Source: a virus. From it: a stretch of DNA of 64,000 bases. Positions 42,241-50,342 of the stretch are shown piece by piece (within the stretch, counting starts at the first letter, position 1; the number at the start of each line of letters is the position of its first letter). Where the stretch lies: positions 37,831 to 101,830 of the IMG/VR virus record IMGVR_UViG_3300047121_000347. One strand, written 5' to 3'. The position numbers were made by a program, and so were the translations under genes. A model generated the notes under the pieces. The model saw only the letters and a list, made by a program, of their open reading frames with translations, was not told where the DNA came from and did no database searches.

Positions 42241-42715
42241 ACTTGAAATGCTTCTCATAAAGCCACTGCGCCATGAGGAGCGCCTCGGCCCGATCGGCAT
42301 ACTTCTTCAAGTTGAGCGGCGCATCAGGGTAGAGCCTGATTGCAAACGCCCGGCACTGCTCTTTGTCAGAGCTCAGCCCGAAGTGCCTCTTCCAAGTCAC
42401 AGGTGACGTATAAGTAAGGCTCAGCCGAGCGGCCGCAACCGCTGCTCGAGCCACACCGAAAGAGTCCCCCAGGCTAAAAACCGAACTCACCCCCTGACCG
42501 GGCATAGCGTTTACGCGCTCAAGAACCACAGCTACGTCTTCATCCGGTGCGACGTGGTGCCTCAGGATAGCGAGAAGTCCCGCCGCGTCAACTTCGCTCT
42601 TAACGCTACCCGAACCCTTAGCAACGGTAGGCATGTCCTCTACGGCGACGAATCGTCCGTCTCTGAGCACCCCCACCGCCCCACTCAAGCCGGGGTCAAT
42701 ACCGATAGTGATCAT
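42239..42715 (-). CDS. ruvC: RuvC-like Holliday junction resolvase
   Basis: A 158-residue RNase-H-fold nuclease. Catalytic acids are visible as D7 in TIGIDPGLSGAVG, E66 in VVLERV, and D141/E144 in ADRAEALLMA. TSPVTWKRHFGL is the usual RuvC-like block. It would resolve branched DNA before packaging or during recombination. It is the last gene of the minus-strand early region and overlaps the Cys-rich protein gene by 4 bases. Confidence 0.88.
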   Translation of the reverse strand: MITIGIDPGLSGAVGVLRDGRFVAVEDMPTVAKGSGSVKSEVDAAGLLAILRHHVAPDEDVAVVLERVNAMPGQGVSSVFSLGDSFGVARAAVAAARLSLTYTSPVTWKRHFGLSSDKEQCRAFAIRLYPDAPLNLKKYADRAEALLMAQWLYEKHFK

Positions 42716-43026
42716 ATCTTGTTCTCATCCAGCCGGTGGTCACCGCACCAGTCGGTCATAAAGACCACGGGATAGCCTCCCATCGTTGGAGCGTGACGGC
42801 GGCAGCGGCCAACGCTCGACTTTCCTGTAGCGGTGGTCAACTCTTTGAGTACGAACCAGATACAGGTCTGACAGCGCATCCCAACAGAGCGGTGCTTCCA
42901 GGGGTCCTTTTCCCCTTCTTTCGTAAACTGCACAGGTCCGCCAGGGTAGTTGATCGTTGGCCCGCCAGGGTGGTTGATCGTTGGCCCTTCAAAGCTAGGG
43001 ATGGTGCTTGCGTTACTCGTGCTCAT
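42712..43026 (-). CDS. Cys-rich phage protein with candidate zinc site, 104 aa
   Basis: The ATG 43026 follows GGAGGT with ideal spacing. The N-terminal third has a curious tandem repeat, GGPTINHPGGPTINYPGG, and the rest has RCQTCIWF, GRCRRHAP and DWCGDH, a C-x2-C ... C-x2-H ... C-x2-H arrangement that may bind zinc. Small proteins with this ending are frequent in environmental phages; the role is unknown. Confidence 0.65.
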   Translation of the reverse strand: MSTSNASTIPSFEGPTINHPGGPTINYPGGPVQFTKEGEKDPWKHRSVGMRCQTCIWFVLKELTTATGKSSVGRCRRHAPTMGGYPVVFMTDWCGDHRLDENKI

Positions 43027-43027
43027 C

Positions 43028-43264
43028 TCAGTACCTCCAAGTTGCGGCCTTGACGGCCCACATCTGCCCAGACTGAATGTCGGTGATGGCAAGGGACGCC
43101 ATGCGCGCGATCTCGCCGTTGGGCTGGTTGGTGCGCAGCTCATGGATCTCATCAATCAGATCGGCGCACTTACGTTTGATTGCCTCGACCGTCGGGTCAC
43201 CGCTTGGGTTAAAGGTGATTCCGACGGCTTTTTCGCCGAAGGTCATGGGTCTTGAATTATTCAT
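43028..43264 (-). CDS. Acb2-like anti-CBASS protein (Acb2/Tad1 hairpin family)
   Basis: The sequence MTFGEKAVGITFNPSGDPTV, a helix with CADLIDEIHEL, and SLAITDIQSGQMWAVKAATW match the family of Acb2 (T4 Vs.4-like), small helical-hairpin proteins forming hexamers that sequester cyclic nucleotides made by host CBASS and some Thoeris systems. Length (78 aa from ATG 43264; ATG 43270 and 43246 are alternatives) is typical. That this copy acts as a cyclic-nucleotide sponge is inference from family. It overlaps nothing but lies 2 bases after the nuclease gene and 1 before the next. Confidence 0.8.
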   Translation of the reverse strand: MNNSRPMTFGEKAVGITFNPSGDPTVEAIKRKCADLIDEIHELRTNQPNGEIARMASLAITDIQSGQMWAVKAATWRY

Positions 43265-43266
43265 AA

Positions 43267-44103
43267 TCATAATACCTCGTAATGTTCACACCCGGCCCGC
43301 TGCTCGTCGAGGGTTAGGGTGTGGTTGTTGAGTTCGCATACCCAACGGCCTTCCGGCCCTGGGGTACACATGCGGCAGGTGCGGCAGTGACGCAGGGGTT
43401 CAACTTCGCGGGTGCAGACCGCCCTCATGCTGCAGAACCTGCAGCCGAAACTTGAGCCATCATCACTGATTCCGGCCGGGCGTAGCCGGGCCTCCGTGAG
43501 TTTGATGATTCGCGCTCGCAGTCGGTCTTGCTCGGCTGCGTCTTCCCGTATACGCTCGACGTAGAACTGCTCGTCGTCTTTGCAGACCGCCACATACAGC
43601 GCCCGAGAGAATCCCCCGAGCGCCATACTGATCTGCACCTGAGCGTAGTGAGAAGGCTTTGAGTCGGCTACACCTTTCTTCAGCAGCGAACTGAAGCTGT
43701 TTTTGTTGTGCGTCTTCACCTCCAGCAGGTGCGGTTTGTCGCTCTCCGGAACATCCCTGACCACGCCGTCCACTTTTGTAATAAAGTGCCCGGTCGAGTC
43801 GCCGAACTCGTACTGACGTCCGTCGGGTTGTTTGTCCCAGACCGCGAACCCCGCACGGCGCAGATCATCTACGATTCGCGCCTCCTGAAGGTGCCCCGTC
43901 TCAAAAAGGCGATACAGGCGTCCGTCAAACTGCTCGCGGGCGAAACCTCGCCAGTTGAGCCACACCTGACGGACGCACTCCTCACCTATCCCAGACGAGC
44001 CAAGCCGCCCTAAGTACAGTTCAGAATCTGCTTTCTCTTTCTGAATGGCAGCGTAGACACGGTTAATTATCTGCTGCTCGGGTTTGGGCGGAATGGCTAC
44101 CAT
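43267..44103 (-). CDS. Cas4/RecB-like PD-(D/E)XK exonuclease with Cys clusters
   Basis: A 278-residue nuclease. The core reads VDGVV (D112) and LLEVKTHNK (E128, K130), the PD-(D/E)XK pattern, followed by SHYAQVQISMAL. N-terminal GEECVRQVW supplies one cysteine and the C-terminal region has CRFCSMRAVC plus CRTCRMC and two further Cys residues. The first group resembles the iron-sulphur cluster of Cas4-type enzymes; the CRTCRMC group may be an extra zinc site. Next to a Sak4-like ATPase and DUF669 protein it likely acts in recombination or end processing. Confidence 0.78.
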   Translation of the reverse strand: MVAIPPKPEQQIINRVYAAIQKEKADSELYLGRLGSSGIGEECVRQVWLNWRGFAREQFDGRLYRLFETGHLQEARIVDDLRRAGFAVWDKQPDGRQYEFGDSTGHFITKVDGVVRDVPESDKPHLLEVKTHNKNSFSSLLKKGVADSKPSHYAQVQISMALGGFSRALYVAVCKDDEQFYVERIREDAAEQDRLRARIIKLTEARLRPAGISDDGSSFGCRFCSMRAVCTREVEPLRHCRTCRMCTPGPEGRWVCELNNHTLTLDEQRAGCEHYEVL

Positions 44104-44108
44104 GGCGA

Positions 44109-44606
44109 TCAGTCCCAGGGGTTAGAAGACGCGGCGGCGGGCTTTGAGGCGGCCTTGGGCGCGGGCTTAGGGGCGGGGGCGGCTTTTGGGGCTGCCGCTG
44201 CGGGAGCATCATCAAACAGGAACGCTTTGATCTTGTTGCTCGCCTTGTAGCCGTTGCTAGCGGGCTCGACACCGACCGCTGCGCGGAACGGTTTTTCAAG
44301 CAGCTTGTCGGTGTCGTCGGCTTCGGGCCTGCCGCACGCGGTGGCCCAGGCGACGAGCTGCTGCCGGCCGATACGCTGTGCTTTCTCGCTGGGGTTGTTG
44401 ATGTTGAAATTTTGCCACAACAGGCGGCCGGCGTGCTCACCTTTGACGACTTCAAACTTCGCCTTGATGTAGCTGCCGTCGCCTCGGCTGGTGGACTTCT
44501 CCTCAGCGTCGAGTGCCTTCAGAATGTACTCACCCTCAGGAATGGGGTCGTACTCGGCGGGGGCGGAAACATCAACTTCGGCGGTGTCAAATCCAAACTT
44601 TGCCAT
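44109..44606 (-). CDS. DUF669 family, single-strand DNA-binding-like protein
   Basis: The 165-residue product contains IPEGEYILKALDAEEKSTSR, YIKAKFEVVKGEHAGRLLWQ and GRQQLVAWATACGRPEADDT, the pattern of DUF669 proteins, and ends with an Ala/Pro/Lys-rich tail and acidic NPWD tip like that of single-strand binding proteins. It sits beside the Sak4-like ATPase, its usual partner. It probably coats single-stranded DNA; direct evidence for DUF669 is limited. Confidence 0.8.
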   Translation of the reverse strand: MAKFGFDTAEVDVSAPAEYDPIPEGEYILKALDAEEKSTSRGDGSYIKAKFEVVKGEHAGRLLWQNFNINNPSEKAQRIGRQQLVAWATACGRPEADDTDKLLEKPFRAAVGVEPASNGYKASNKIKAFLFDDAPAAAAPKAAPAPKPAPKAASKPAAASSNPWD

Positions 44607-44624
44607 GATAAGGGGCTCCTTTAA

Positions 44625-45389
44625 TTAAGCGGCAATGGGGATGAGTTTTTCGAGATTTTCAATCTTCATCTCAATCTCGTCGGGGCAACCGTAACGGTTC
44701 TTTGCAGCATACGCGGGGTTCTCAATAAAGTGCAGCAGTCGCTCGCCGGTAGTCACGCCTCGGGTCTTTTGATTGTTGAACCCGGTATCAGACTTGCGGA
44801 TGATCACTTTGAACGCCGCAAACGCAATCACATCGGCCCACTCTTGCAGCAGCGCGTTGCAGCGATTCGGCAGCTTAGGCTGATAGCGATCGTACGGCTC
44901 GGTGCGGGGGTCTTCGAACTTCACCACCGCCGCATGTGCGATCAAGACCACGTTCATACCGCGCTTGATTCGCAGCACGTCGAGCCCCTGCAAGATCTCG
45001 CGAAACTCCTCCGCGACCAACATCTGTCCCTTGCCGTAGGCGAGGTCTTTGGCCTCGTGGGAAGACTCCACATTGCTCACAATCAGCGGCTCAATCAGCC
45101 AGTCAACCGAGTCAATCACCACGGTCTTGAACTGATGCTCTTCTTTGATGAGCGTCTTAATACTCTCCACCACGTCGTTGATCTGCGTCGCTCGGGGAAA
45201 GCTCGTCACGTCGAGCGAGTCCAAGCCGTCTTCCGTACTGATGAAGATCGGGGCCGGAAACTGGCTGGCGAGCGTCGACTTACCTATCCCGTGGCCGCCG
45301 TAGATGACGATACGCGGGGGAACGGCCTGCTTACCCCGGCGCAGCGTGTCCTGCCAGCTGCTGGGGGTGGGTTGCTTCTCTTTTGACAT
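44625..45389 (-). CDS. Sak4-like RecA-fold ATPase (AAA_24)
   Basis: A 254-residue ATPase. Walker A GGHGIGKST is at 31-39 and Walker B VVIDSVDWL around 90-97; LNVVLIAHAAVVKFEDP-type block follows (MNVVLIAHAAVVKFEDPRTE). These match Sak4-like single-strand annealing proteins, small RecA-family recombinases. It is likely to anneal or exchange strands with the DUF669 protein. ATG 45389 follows AAAGGAGAAAC. Confidence 0.82.
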   Translation of the reverse strand: MSKEKQPTPSSWQDTLRRGKQAVPPRIVIYGGHGIGKSTLASQFPAPIFISTEDGLDSLDVTSFPRATQINDVVESIKTLIKEEHQFKTVVIDSVDWLIEPLIVSNVESSHEAKDLAYGKGQMLVAEEFREILQGLDVLRIKRGMNVVLIAHAAVVKFEDPRTEPYDRYQPKLPNRCNALLQEWADVIAFAAFKVIIRKSDTGFNNQKTRGVTTGERLLHFIENPAYAAKNRYGCPDEIEMKIENLEKLIPIAA

Positions 45390-45417
45390 TTTGTTTCTCC
45401 TTTCTGAGTAGAGGCGG

Positions 45418-45792
45418 TTAGTCGTCCGCCGTTGCGAAATCGTCGTAGTCTTCGGCGTTCTGGCCGAAGTCCCACTGGTGTGTGATGTACTGGAACAGCT
45501 CGCGGTCCCAGCTCAACAGGTTCAACTTGTAGTCCTGCTCGGTGACCAGCGCGGCGCATATGGCGCACAGCGACGGATCTCCCACCATGAGCAGGTAGTC
45601 TCCCGGCTCCCACTCACTCAATACTCGTCGCGCTTTAGCGATCATCATGCGGGTGTTGTACGGTTTGCGGGGGCGGCTAAACACTGCCCGCAGCTGACCG
45701 AACCGACGCGCATCGCTGAGGTCTTTGCTGTTGTCAACCTGCACGACGAATACGGTGCGGGTGTTACCGGATGATTGTAGAGGTGTTGTCAT
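45418..45792 (-). CDS. Early protein of unknown function, 124 aa
   Basis: I start it at ATG 45792 (MTTPLQSSGNTRTVF) after AGGAA; the longer frame runs only into the polymerase gene. The product has alternating strands and helices (TVFVVQVDNSKDLSDARRFG, YLLMVGDPSLCAICAALVTE, LNLLSWDRELFQYI) and an acidic tail DYDDFATADD. It lies between polymerase and Sak4 genes. I do not recognise a family. Confidence 0.65.
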   Translation of the reverse strand: MTTPLQSSGNTRTVFVVQVDNSKDLSDARRFGQLRAVFSRPRKPYNTRMMIAKARRVLSEWEPGDYLLMVGDPSLCAICAALVTEQDYKLNLLSWDRELFQYITHQWDFGQNAEDYDDFATADD

Positions 45793-47617
45793 TTTTACGT
45801 TTCCTAGGTTGTTTGGGTGGTGGGGCGATGAGCGCGAGCTCTTCCGAGCTGAGGTAGTTCTCACAACCCACCGCCACGGCGATCTTGATCGCCTCTTTTT
45901 GATACCAAGTGTGGTCGAGATCAGCCGGGTGTTTGATGAAGTCCTCAACGGTCATGCAGGCTCGAGCACCGTCGGTCTTGGGCACCTTGTTATTGTTCTT
46001 GATATAACGTATCGGCTCCAGCGCGGGGTCGTTAGATTGATACCACCGCACCACGCGACCCAAGTACTGACCGGCCTGAGCACCGCCGCCCGTGACGTTA
46101 CGCGCTGAGATGAAGTCTCTGAACGGCGCGGCGTGTATCGTGTCGAGCAGCGGCGTGCCTCGCGCTAACCACTGCCCCACAGCGTCTGAGCAGACCTGCG
46201 CAGTGGGGTTTTTCTTGAGCGACAACGGTGCGTAAATACCTTTAACTTTTAGCGATCGGTCCGGTTTGACGGCGATGTAGTTGTTAACATCCTTCATCGC
46301 CAGCACGCGGTAAGGCGTAAACTCAAAAGCGAACTTAGAAATTTCACCGTACCGACGCACCACCTTTTGAATAGTGTCCTCGAGCGCGGCCGGATACCGA
46401 ATCGCGATACCGTCGGTGTTGGCGGAAAGCGTGGTCGCCCCAGCCAGCTCAAGCCACTCAATCAACATGAGCAGGGTGAACTGCCCAGTCAGCGTCACAG
46501 CGAGCATCAAGTCCGGCGAGTACAGCACCGAGTAACGGCTAGCGAGCTTGCCAAATGTGCCGTTCAAAGAAATCTTGAGCGTGGCGTCCGTGGTCTTATC
46601 ACCAGAACGTTTGGCCTCCAGCCGCCGTTCGTAAATTTTACGATACTCGCGAACGAAGTCCTCACCCAGTCCGGCAGGCACAAAACCACACTCAAGGATG
46701 ATGCTGGGGTAGAAGCTAGCGGCGTCAATGTCACAGATGACGTCGGCCCCAGCGACGTAACACACTTTTCGGTCGTGAACACTATGTATACCTCCCACGC
46801 CGAGCTGATACTCGCCGGTGCCGAACGGTATAGTGCGCTCGCCCAGGAAGTCCGGCAGCACCACATGCCCGGTGTTTTGGTTCATGATGAACGTGTGCTC
46901 AGCCACCCGGTCAAGCAGTCCCTGCAACTGCGCGTCCTGAAACCGCAAAAAGCTCGGCGGCGTATAACGCACCGTACGGGGGATTTCGTTCTCCCGTCGC
47001 TGAAGGCGCATACTGGTAATGTACGCCTGCTCGGCCATCTGAGAATCAGACTTGCTGCGCATGTCGACGCCGTAACGCCGGCTCATCTCCACCCGTAACA
47101 GGACCTCTTTTTCAAGCTGCCGCAGTAGTTCGGCCGTGGTCTCAACGTCGTTGTGGCAGTATTCGAGCAGCGTAGCCTCCTGCTCGGGGCGTATGAGTTC
47201 GGCATGATGAATGGGTAGGTCTTGAAGGCGAGGCATGTGCATGCGAGCGCCGTAGGCTTTTAACCCCACAAACGAAGGAGCCACCTCGATCAGGTCGATC
47301 GAATCAAAACGCAACTCGGGCAGCATGTATTTACGCATCGCGGCCCAGGGCGCTAGGCGGTTACCGATGATATCATCCGCGATGCGTTTGATTTCGGCCT
47401 CCGTGCGGGTGTTGCAGAACGCCGCCACGACGACATTGTCAAACTCCCGCGAGTTGAACCCTACGAAAGTGCCCCCGGAGGTGAGCAGCTTCTTCAGCCG
47501 CTCAGGAGCCTCCGGCTCGTGACGCCATAGGTCAAACCACTCGCCGGTGTCTACGTTCTTGGCGCAGAACAACGTTCGGTTGCGGTAAGTTTCGGTATCA
47601 AACACCCAGGTGCTCAT
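45764..47617 (-). CDS. polB: Family B DNA polymerase
   Basis: A compact 617-residue polymerase with proofreading. Exo motifs: FDTETY (6-11), VGFNSREFDN (about 52-61) and YCHNDVETT (about 153). Polymerase motifs: DIDAASFYPSII (motif A, about 293), KISLNGTFGKL (motif B) and LSANTDGIAI (motif C, about 400), where the first Asp of the usual DTD is Asn while the second Asp is kept. Such N-T-D-G variants occur in some phage polymerases. Length is short for the family. It starts in an ATGA overlap with the DUF3310 gene. Confidence 0.9.
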   Translation of the reverse strand: MSTWVFDTETYRNRTLFCAKNVDTGEWFDLWRHEPEAPERLKKLLTSGGTFVGFNSREFDNVVVAAFCNTRTEAEIKRIADDIIGNRLAPWAAMRKYMLPELRFDSIDLIEVAPSFVGLKAYGARMHMPRLQDLPIHHAELIRPEQEATLLEYCHNDVETTAELLRQLEKEVLLRVEMSRRYGVDMRSKSDSQMAEQAYITSMRLQRRENEIPRTVRYTPPSFLRFQDAQLQGLLDRVAEHTFIMNQNTGHVVLPDFLGERTIPFGTGEYQLGVGGIHSVHDRKVCYVAGADVICDIDAASFYPSIILECGFVPAGLGEDFVREYRKIYERRLEAKRSGDKTTDATLKISLNGTFGKLASRYSVLYSPDLMLAVTLTGQFTLLMLIEWLELAGATTLSANTDGIAIRYPAALEDTIQKVVRRYGEISKFAFEFTPYRVLAMKDVNNYIAVKPDRSLKVKGIYAPLSLKKNPTAQVCSDAVGQWLARGTPLLDTIHAAPFRDFISARNVTGGGAQAGQYLGRVVRWYQSNDPALEPIRYIKNNNKVPKTDGARACMTVEDFIKHPADLDHTWYQKEAIKIAVAVGCENYLSSEELALIAPPPKQPRKRKNDNTSTIIR

Positions 47618-47871
47618 CTGTCTTGATTAGTGTAGCCGGAGGTCGGTTCAGCACCGTCGGACTGCTCAGTGTGGCGAGCGATCTCGATGTATTTCTCAAG
47701 AAAGTGCTGTGCCTTGAGCAGGTCCGTGAGACCGTTCTTACGTTTCCAACGCGTTACATATTTAGTGATCTGACCCTGAAAATAGTCAAGGTCGTTAGCG
47801 ACGACGTAGTCCCAGTGCTGAATGCCGGAGCGGTAATGCGAGCCGGCGACTTGTTTTTCGTTAGCACTCAT
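47614..47871 (-). CDS. DUF3310 (SaV-like) protein, 85 aa
   Basis: ATG 47871 gives MSANEKQVAGSHYRSGIQHW, then DYVVANDLDYFQGQITKYVT and RWKRKNGLTDLLKAQHFLEK, the complete DUF3310 pattern seen in phage nucleotide-kinase-like SaV proteins. It usually occurs with replication genes; its activity is not firmly known. Overlaps the HD gene upstream by 11 bases and the polymerase gene by 4. Confidence 0.85.
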   Translation of the reverse strand: MSANEKQVAGSHYRSGIQHWDYVVANDLDYFQGQITKYVTRWKRKNGLTDLLKAQHFLEKYIEIARHTEQSDGAEPTSGYTNQDR

Positions 47872-48355
47872 AACGTAACCCCTTGATGATGTTGAAAAGG
47901 TCAAGCTCACGACCCGACAGGATAAACTCATGCGCGTACGCAACGTAACGATCGTGAACCTCGAGCATCCGCCGGTTGCCGAGCTGCACCTCACGTAGGC
48001 AAAACACCGCCCCGTGAGCTATGTCGGCGAGCTTGAGCGTGCGCTGATCGCAGGCGTTGAGCTCGGGGTACACGATGCCCGCATCGAGCATTAGCCGCCG
48101 CTCGAGTTTATCAACCTGATCGCCTATGCCGTATTCGCGTTTGGCTGGCGAGGGGATGTCGCCCGTATACTGCTCGGCGAGGTCATGAAACAACGCAGCC
48201 AGGAGCAACTGACGACTGGCGTCCGGGTTTAGCAGCAAGGTAAAACAGGCAACACCATGCGAATGGTGACCGACGGTTTCAGTTTGCAGGGTCGTGAGCG
48301 TGTGAAAGCGTTTGACTTCGCTTCCGTTGATGATGAACTGAAGGGTTTTTCTCAT
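47861..48355 (-). CDS. HD-domain 5'-deoxynucleotidase (YfbR-like)
   Basis: A 164-residue HD phosphohydrolase. The metal site is visible as ETVGHHSHGVACF (His about 33), LLAALFHDLAEQYTGDIPSP (HD at 57-58) and a later LADIAHGAVF. Enzymes of this family dephosphorylate deoxynucleoside monophosphates. Next to a thymidylate-synthase-fold enzyme, it could remove dTMP or dUMP so that a modified pyrimidine replaces thymine. Its ATG follows the conserved ATAACTTTTAACTTGAGAACT leader. Confidence 0.82.
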   Translation of the reverse strand: MRKTLQFIINGSEVKRFHTLTTLQTETVGHHSHGVACFTLLLNPDASRQLLLAALFHDLAEQYTGDIPSPAKREYGIGDQVDKLERRLMLDAGIVYPELNACDQRTLKLADIAHGAVFCLREVQLGNRRMLEVHDRYVAYAHEFILSGRELDLFNIIKGLRYEC

Positions 48356-48427
48356 GTCAGAGTTCTCAAGTTAAAAGTTATAAAGCTAGAACGGTAAAGT
48401 ATAGGCCACATTTGTTGAAACGCAAAA

Positions 48428-49417
48428 TTAGCGCTTGCGAGCTGCTTCGCGCCGCTCAACCCAGTCCATGGTTGCGCTACGCCAATCGGTAGCCCGAACC
48501 GAAGCGGCCTCCACCCGGCCCGTTTCCCCTGCCCGGCGAGCCGCACTGACCATAGCCATCGGGCGGGCGACCTCGCTCAGGAAAGTGTTACGGTATGGGT
48601 TGTTAGCCAGCGGGTCGGTGCAGAACCACTCACACTCGTACAGGAACAGCTGCGGGTCGGGCTCGGTCATCAACGCACGCGGCGTAACCATCCCCCGCCA
48701 GTACCGATCAAATTCACTCGCCTGAGGTGGGAGGCTGATATACTGGTCGGCTTTGTACAGGTGGGTGTAGAGGTGCATGTTGGCGCTGACCTGCCGGTAG
48801 ATCCCGAGCGGCACTCCGAGCGCGGTGGCTATGAACTCCTGCAGCACGCTGAAATGCACCGCGTTAGCACCCAACGCACCCCACCAGATATCATTGCTAC
48901 GGTTCAACACGGTCATGTCGAGTCGGCCGGCTTGGGTTTCAAAGATGATCTGCGTGTTGCAGGCTTTGTCTTTGGTGGTCTTGGTGAGATCGGCTGGGTC
49001 CCAGATCTGCACCACCGCCTGACGGCTCTGGGGGTCGCGACGTAACACGTCTATCACCGCGAGCAGTTGATCAAAACCAAAGTGCCGACGCCAGCGGTAA
49101 CCGTACGCAGCGTTAAACGTCACGCCGTCATCGCTATACTGCCTGATGCGACTGTTGAACCGCTCAAGAAACGCGACGTCGTTGCGCCCCGCGAGCATCC
49201 AAATCGACTCCAGCAGGTGAAATATCGGGTTAGCGTCACGCCCCTCATGAAACAACACCCGCTCCTGAGGTTTGAGGTAAGTGATGATGAAAGTGTCTGT
49301 GAACGTAATAGCGGGTCCGTTACGCGTATTGCGCAGGTGCGTAGGATACGTGCGGAGCTTCCAGAATACCTCCGCGAACGCTTCGTTGACGTTGGTGGCT
49401 GTGATTGTATAGGACAT
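48428..49417 (-). CDS. Thymidylate-synthase-fold enzyme, candidate dUMP hydroxymethylase
   Basis: A 329-residue thymidylate synthase family member. The catalytic Cys is C153 in TKDKACNTQIIF; the substrate-binding RSND motif is at 173-176, followed by WGALGANAVHFSVLQEF, a form typical of phage homologues in which the spacing to the substrate Asn is one longer than in ThyA. It could make dTMP or, in the context of the hypermodification genes upstream, 5-hydroxymethyl-dUMP. The family alone cannot separate these. Its closest neighbours are the base-modification genes and the HD nucleotidase. Confidence 0.8.
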   Translation of the reverse strand: MSYTITATNVNEAFAEVFWKLRTYPTHLRNTRNGPAITFTDTFIITYLKPQERVLFHEGRDANPIFHLLESIWMLAGRNDVAFLERFNSRIRQYSDDGVTFNAAYGYRWRRHFGFDQLLAVIDVLRRDPQSRQAVVQIWDPADLTKTTKDKACNTQIIFETQAGRLDMTVLNRSNDIWWGALGANAVHFSVLQEFIATALGVPLGIYRQVSANMHLYTHLYKADQYISLPPQASEFDRYWRGMVTPRALMTEPDPQLFLYECEWFCTDPLANNPYRNTFLSEVARPMAMVSAARRAGETGRVEAASVRATDWRSATMDWVERREAARKR

Positions 49418-49421
49418 GATC

Positions 49422-50342
49422 TTAGAACGCCTTCTCGGGTTTGTATCGGGTCTTGGGGACGCCTTCGCCCAGCACAGTGCGAGCGTACTTGCTGTACTCG
49501 CACATGACGTTCTGCACGTCGTGTAGGGTGAGGTCGGTGATGTCGAGCTTTGTTTTGATCGCTTCGTTCAGTTCGATGAGCTTTTTGTTGAACTGCGCCG
49601 GGTTCCACACCGCGAAAGGCTTACGCCCGGTTAGGTAGTTCAACCCTCTCAAGCTACCCGGCCCTATGGGAGCGTAGGTGTAGAGATCCAACGCAGTGCC
49701 CAGGTGCTCATCCGAGTAGGTCAAGTCGGCGGCCACCTGTCCAGCCATAAAGGTGCTGATGCCAAAACTACCGGCGAGTAGGTTCACAAACTTCTCGATG
49801 CTCGGCTTGGCGTAACTGAGCTCTTCCTCAATCGCCTCCTGCAGCTGCGCGGCCGGCTGAATAATATGCCGAGCGATGGCGAGGCTTTTCAAACCGTCGG
49901 GGTCTTTCTTAGTGGGGTAAACCATATACGCCCCGCTGTAGATCTTATCAACCTTGCTGCGATAGTCCTCAACCACTCGGCTGAACGCCTCGGGTGAGAA
50001 GTCACGCGGCGCGACGGGCAACTGTTTCTCGTAGATTAACGTGAGCAGCGTTGGCGGCCAGTTGATGAGCCGAGCGATGAGCAACGTGAACCACAGGTCA
50101 GGACGTTTCTCATCGGGTTGGATCAAATACCTGATGATCCAACGGGAAACGCGGTCATCCCGGCGACGAATGTTCGTGAACTTGTAATCGCGCAGGATAG
50201 GGTCCTCGGTAAACGGAGGAGCCACACCGCTGCTATAAGCGATGTTGACTACTTCGCGTTCCCATACGAAGTAGAGCAACCCGTCAACCGAGGCGACCTG
50301 CTCAGCGGTGGTGGGGCGCGGGTAGGGACATTCTTCAATCAT
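49422..50342 (-). CDS. Putative DNA base hypermodification protein (HMUDK_hel-like)
   Basis: The motif KFTNIRRRDDRVSRWIIRYL near residues 54-73, followed by LLIARLINWPPTLL and later YSGAYMV and LYTYAPIGPGSLRGLNYLTG, matches the family annotated as putative DNA base hypermodification protein, the helical partner of 5-hmdU DNA kinases. The family includes enzymes or scaffolds that act on phosphorylated hydroxymethyluracil in DNA. It overlaps the kinase gene by 4 bases, so the two are coupled. Exact chemistry not known from sequence. Confidence 0.75.
   Translation of the reverse strand: MIEECPYPRPTTAEQVASVDGLLYFVWEREVVNIAYSSGVAPPFTEDPILRDYKFTNIRRRDDRVSRWIIRYLIQPDEKRPDLWFTLLIARLINWPPTLLTLIYEKQLPVAPRDFSPEAFSRVVEDYRSKVDKIYSGAYMVYPTKKDPDGLKSLAIARHIIQPAAQLQEAIEEELSYAKPSIEKFVNLLAGSFGISTFMAGQVAADLTYSDEHLGTALDLYTYAPIGPGSLRGLNYLTGRKPFAVWNPAQFNKKLIELNEAIKTKLDITDLTLHDVQNVMCEYSKYARTVLGEGVPKTRYKPEKAF

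Noticed and set aside
48352-48546. Short frame overlapping the TS-fold and HD genes
   Set aside because: Overlaps the end of the TS-fold gene in another frame without ribosome site; the intergenic part is explained by the conserved leader.
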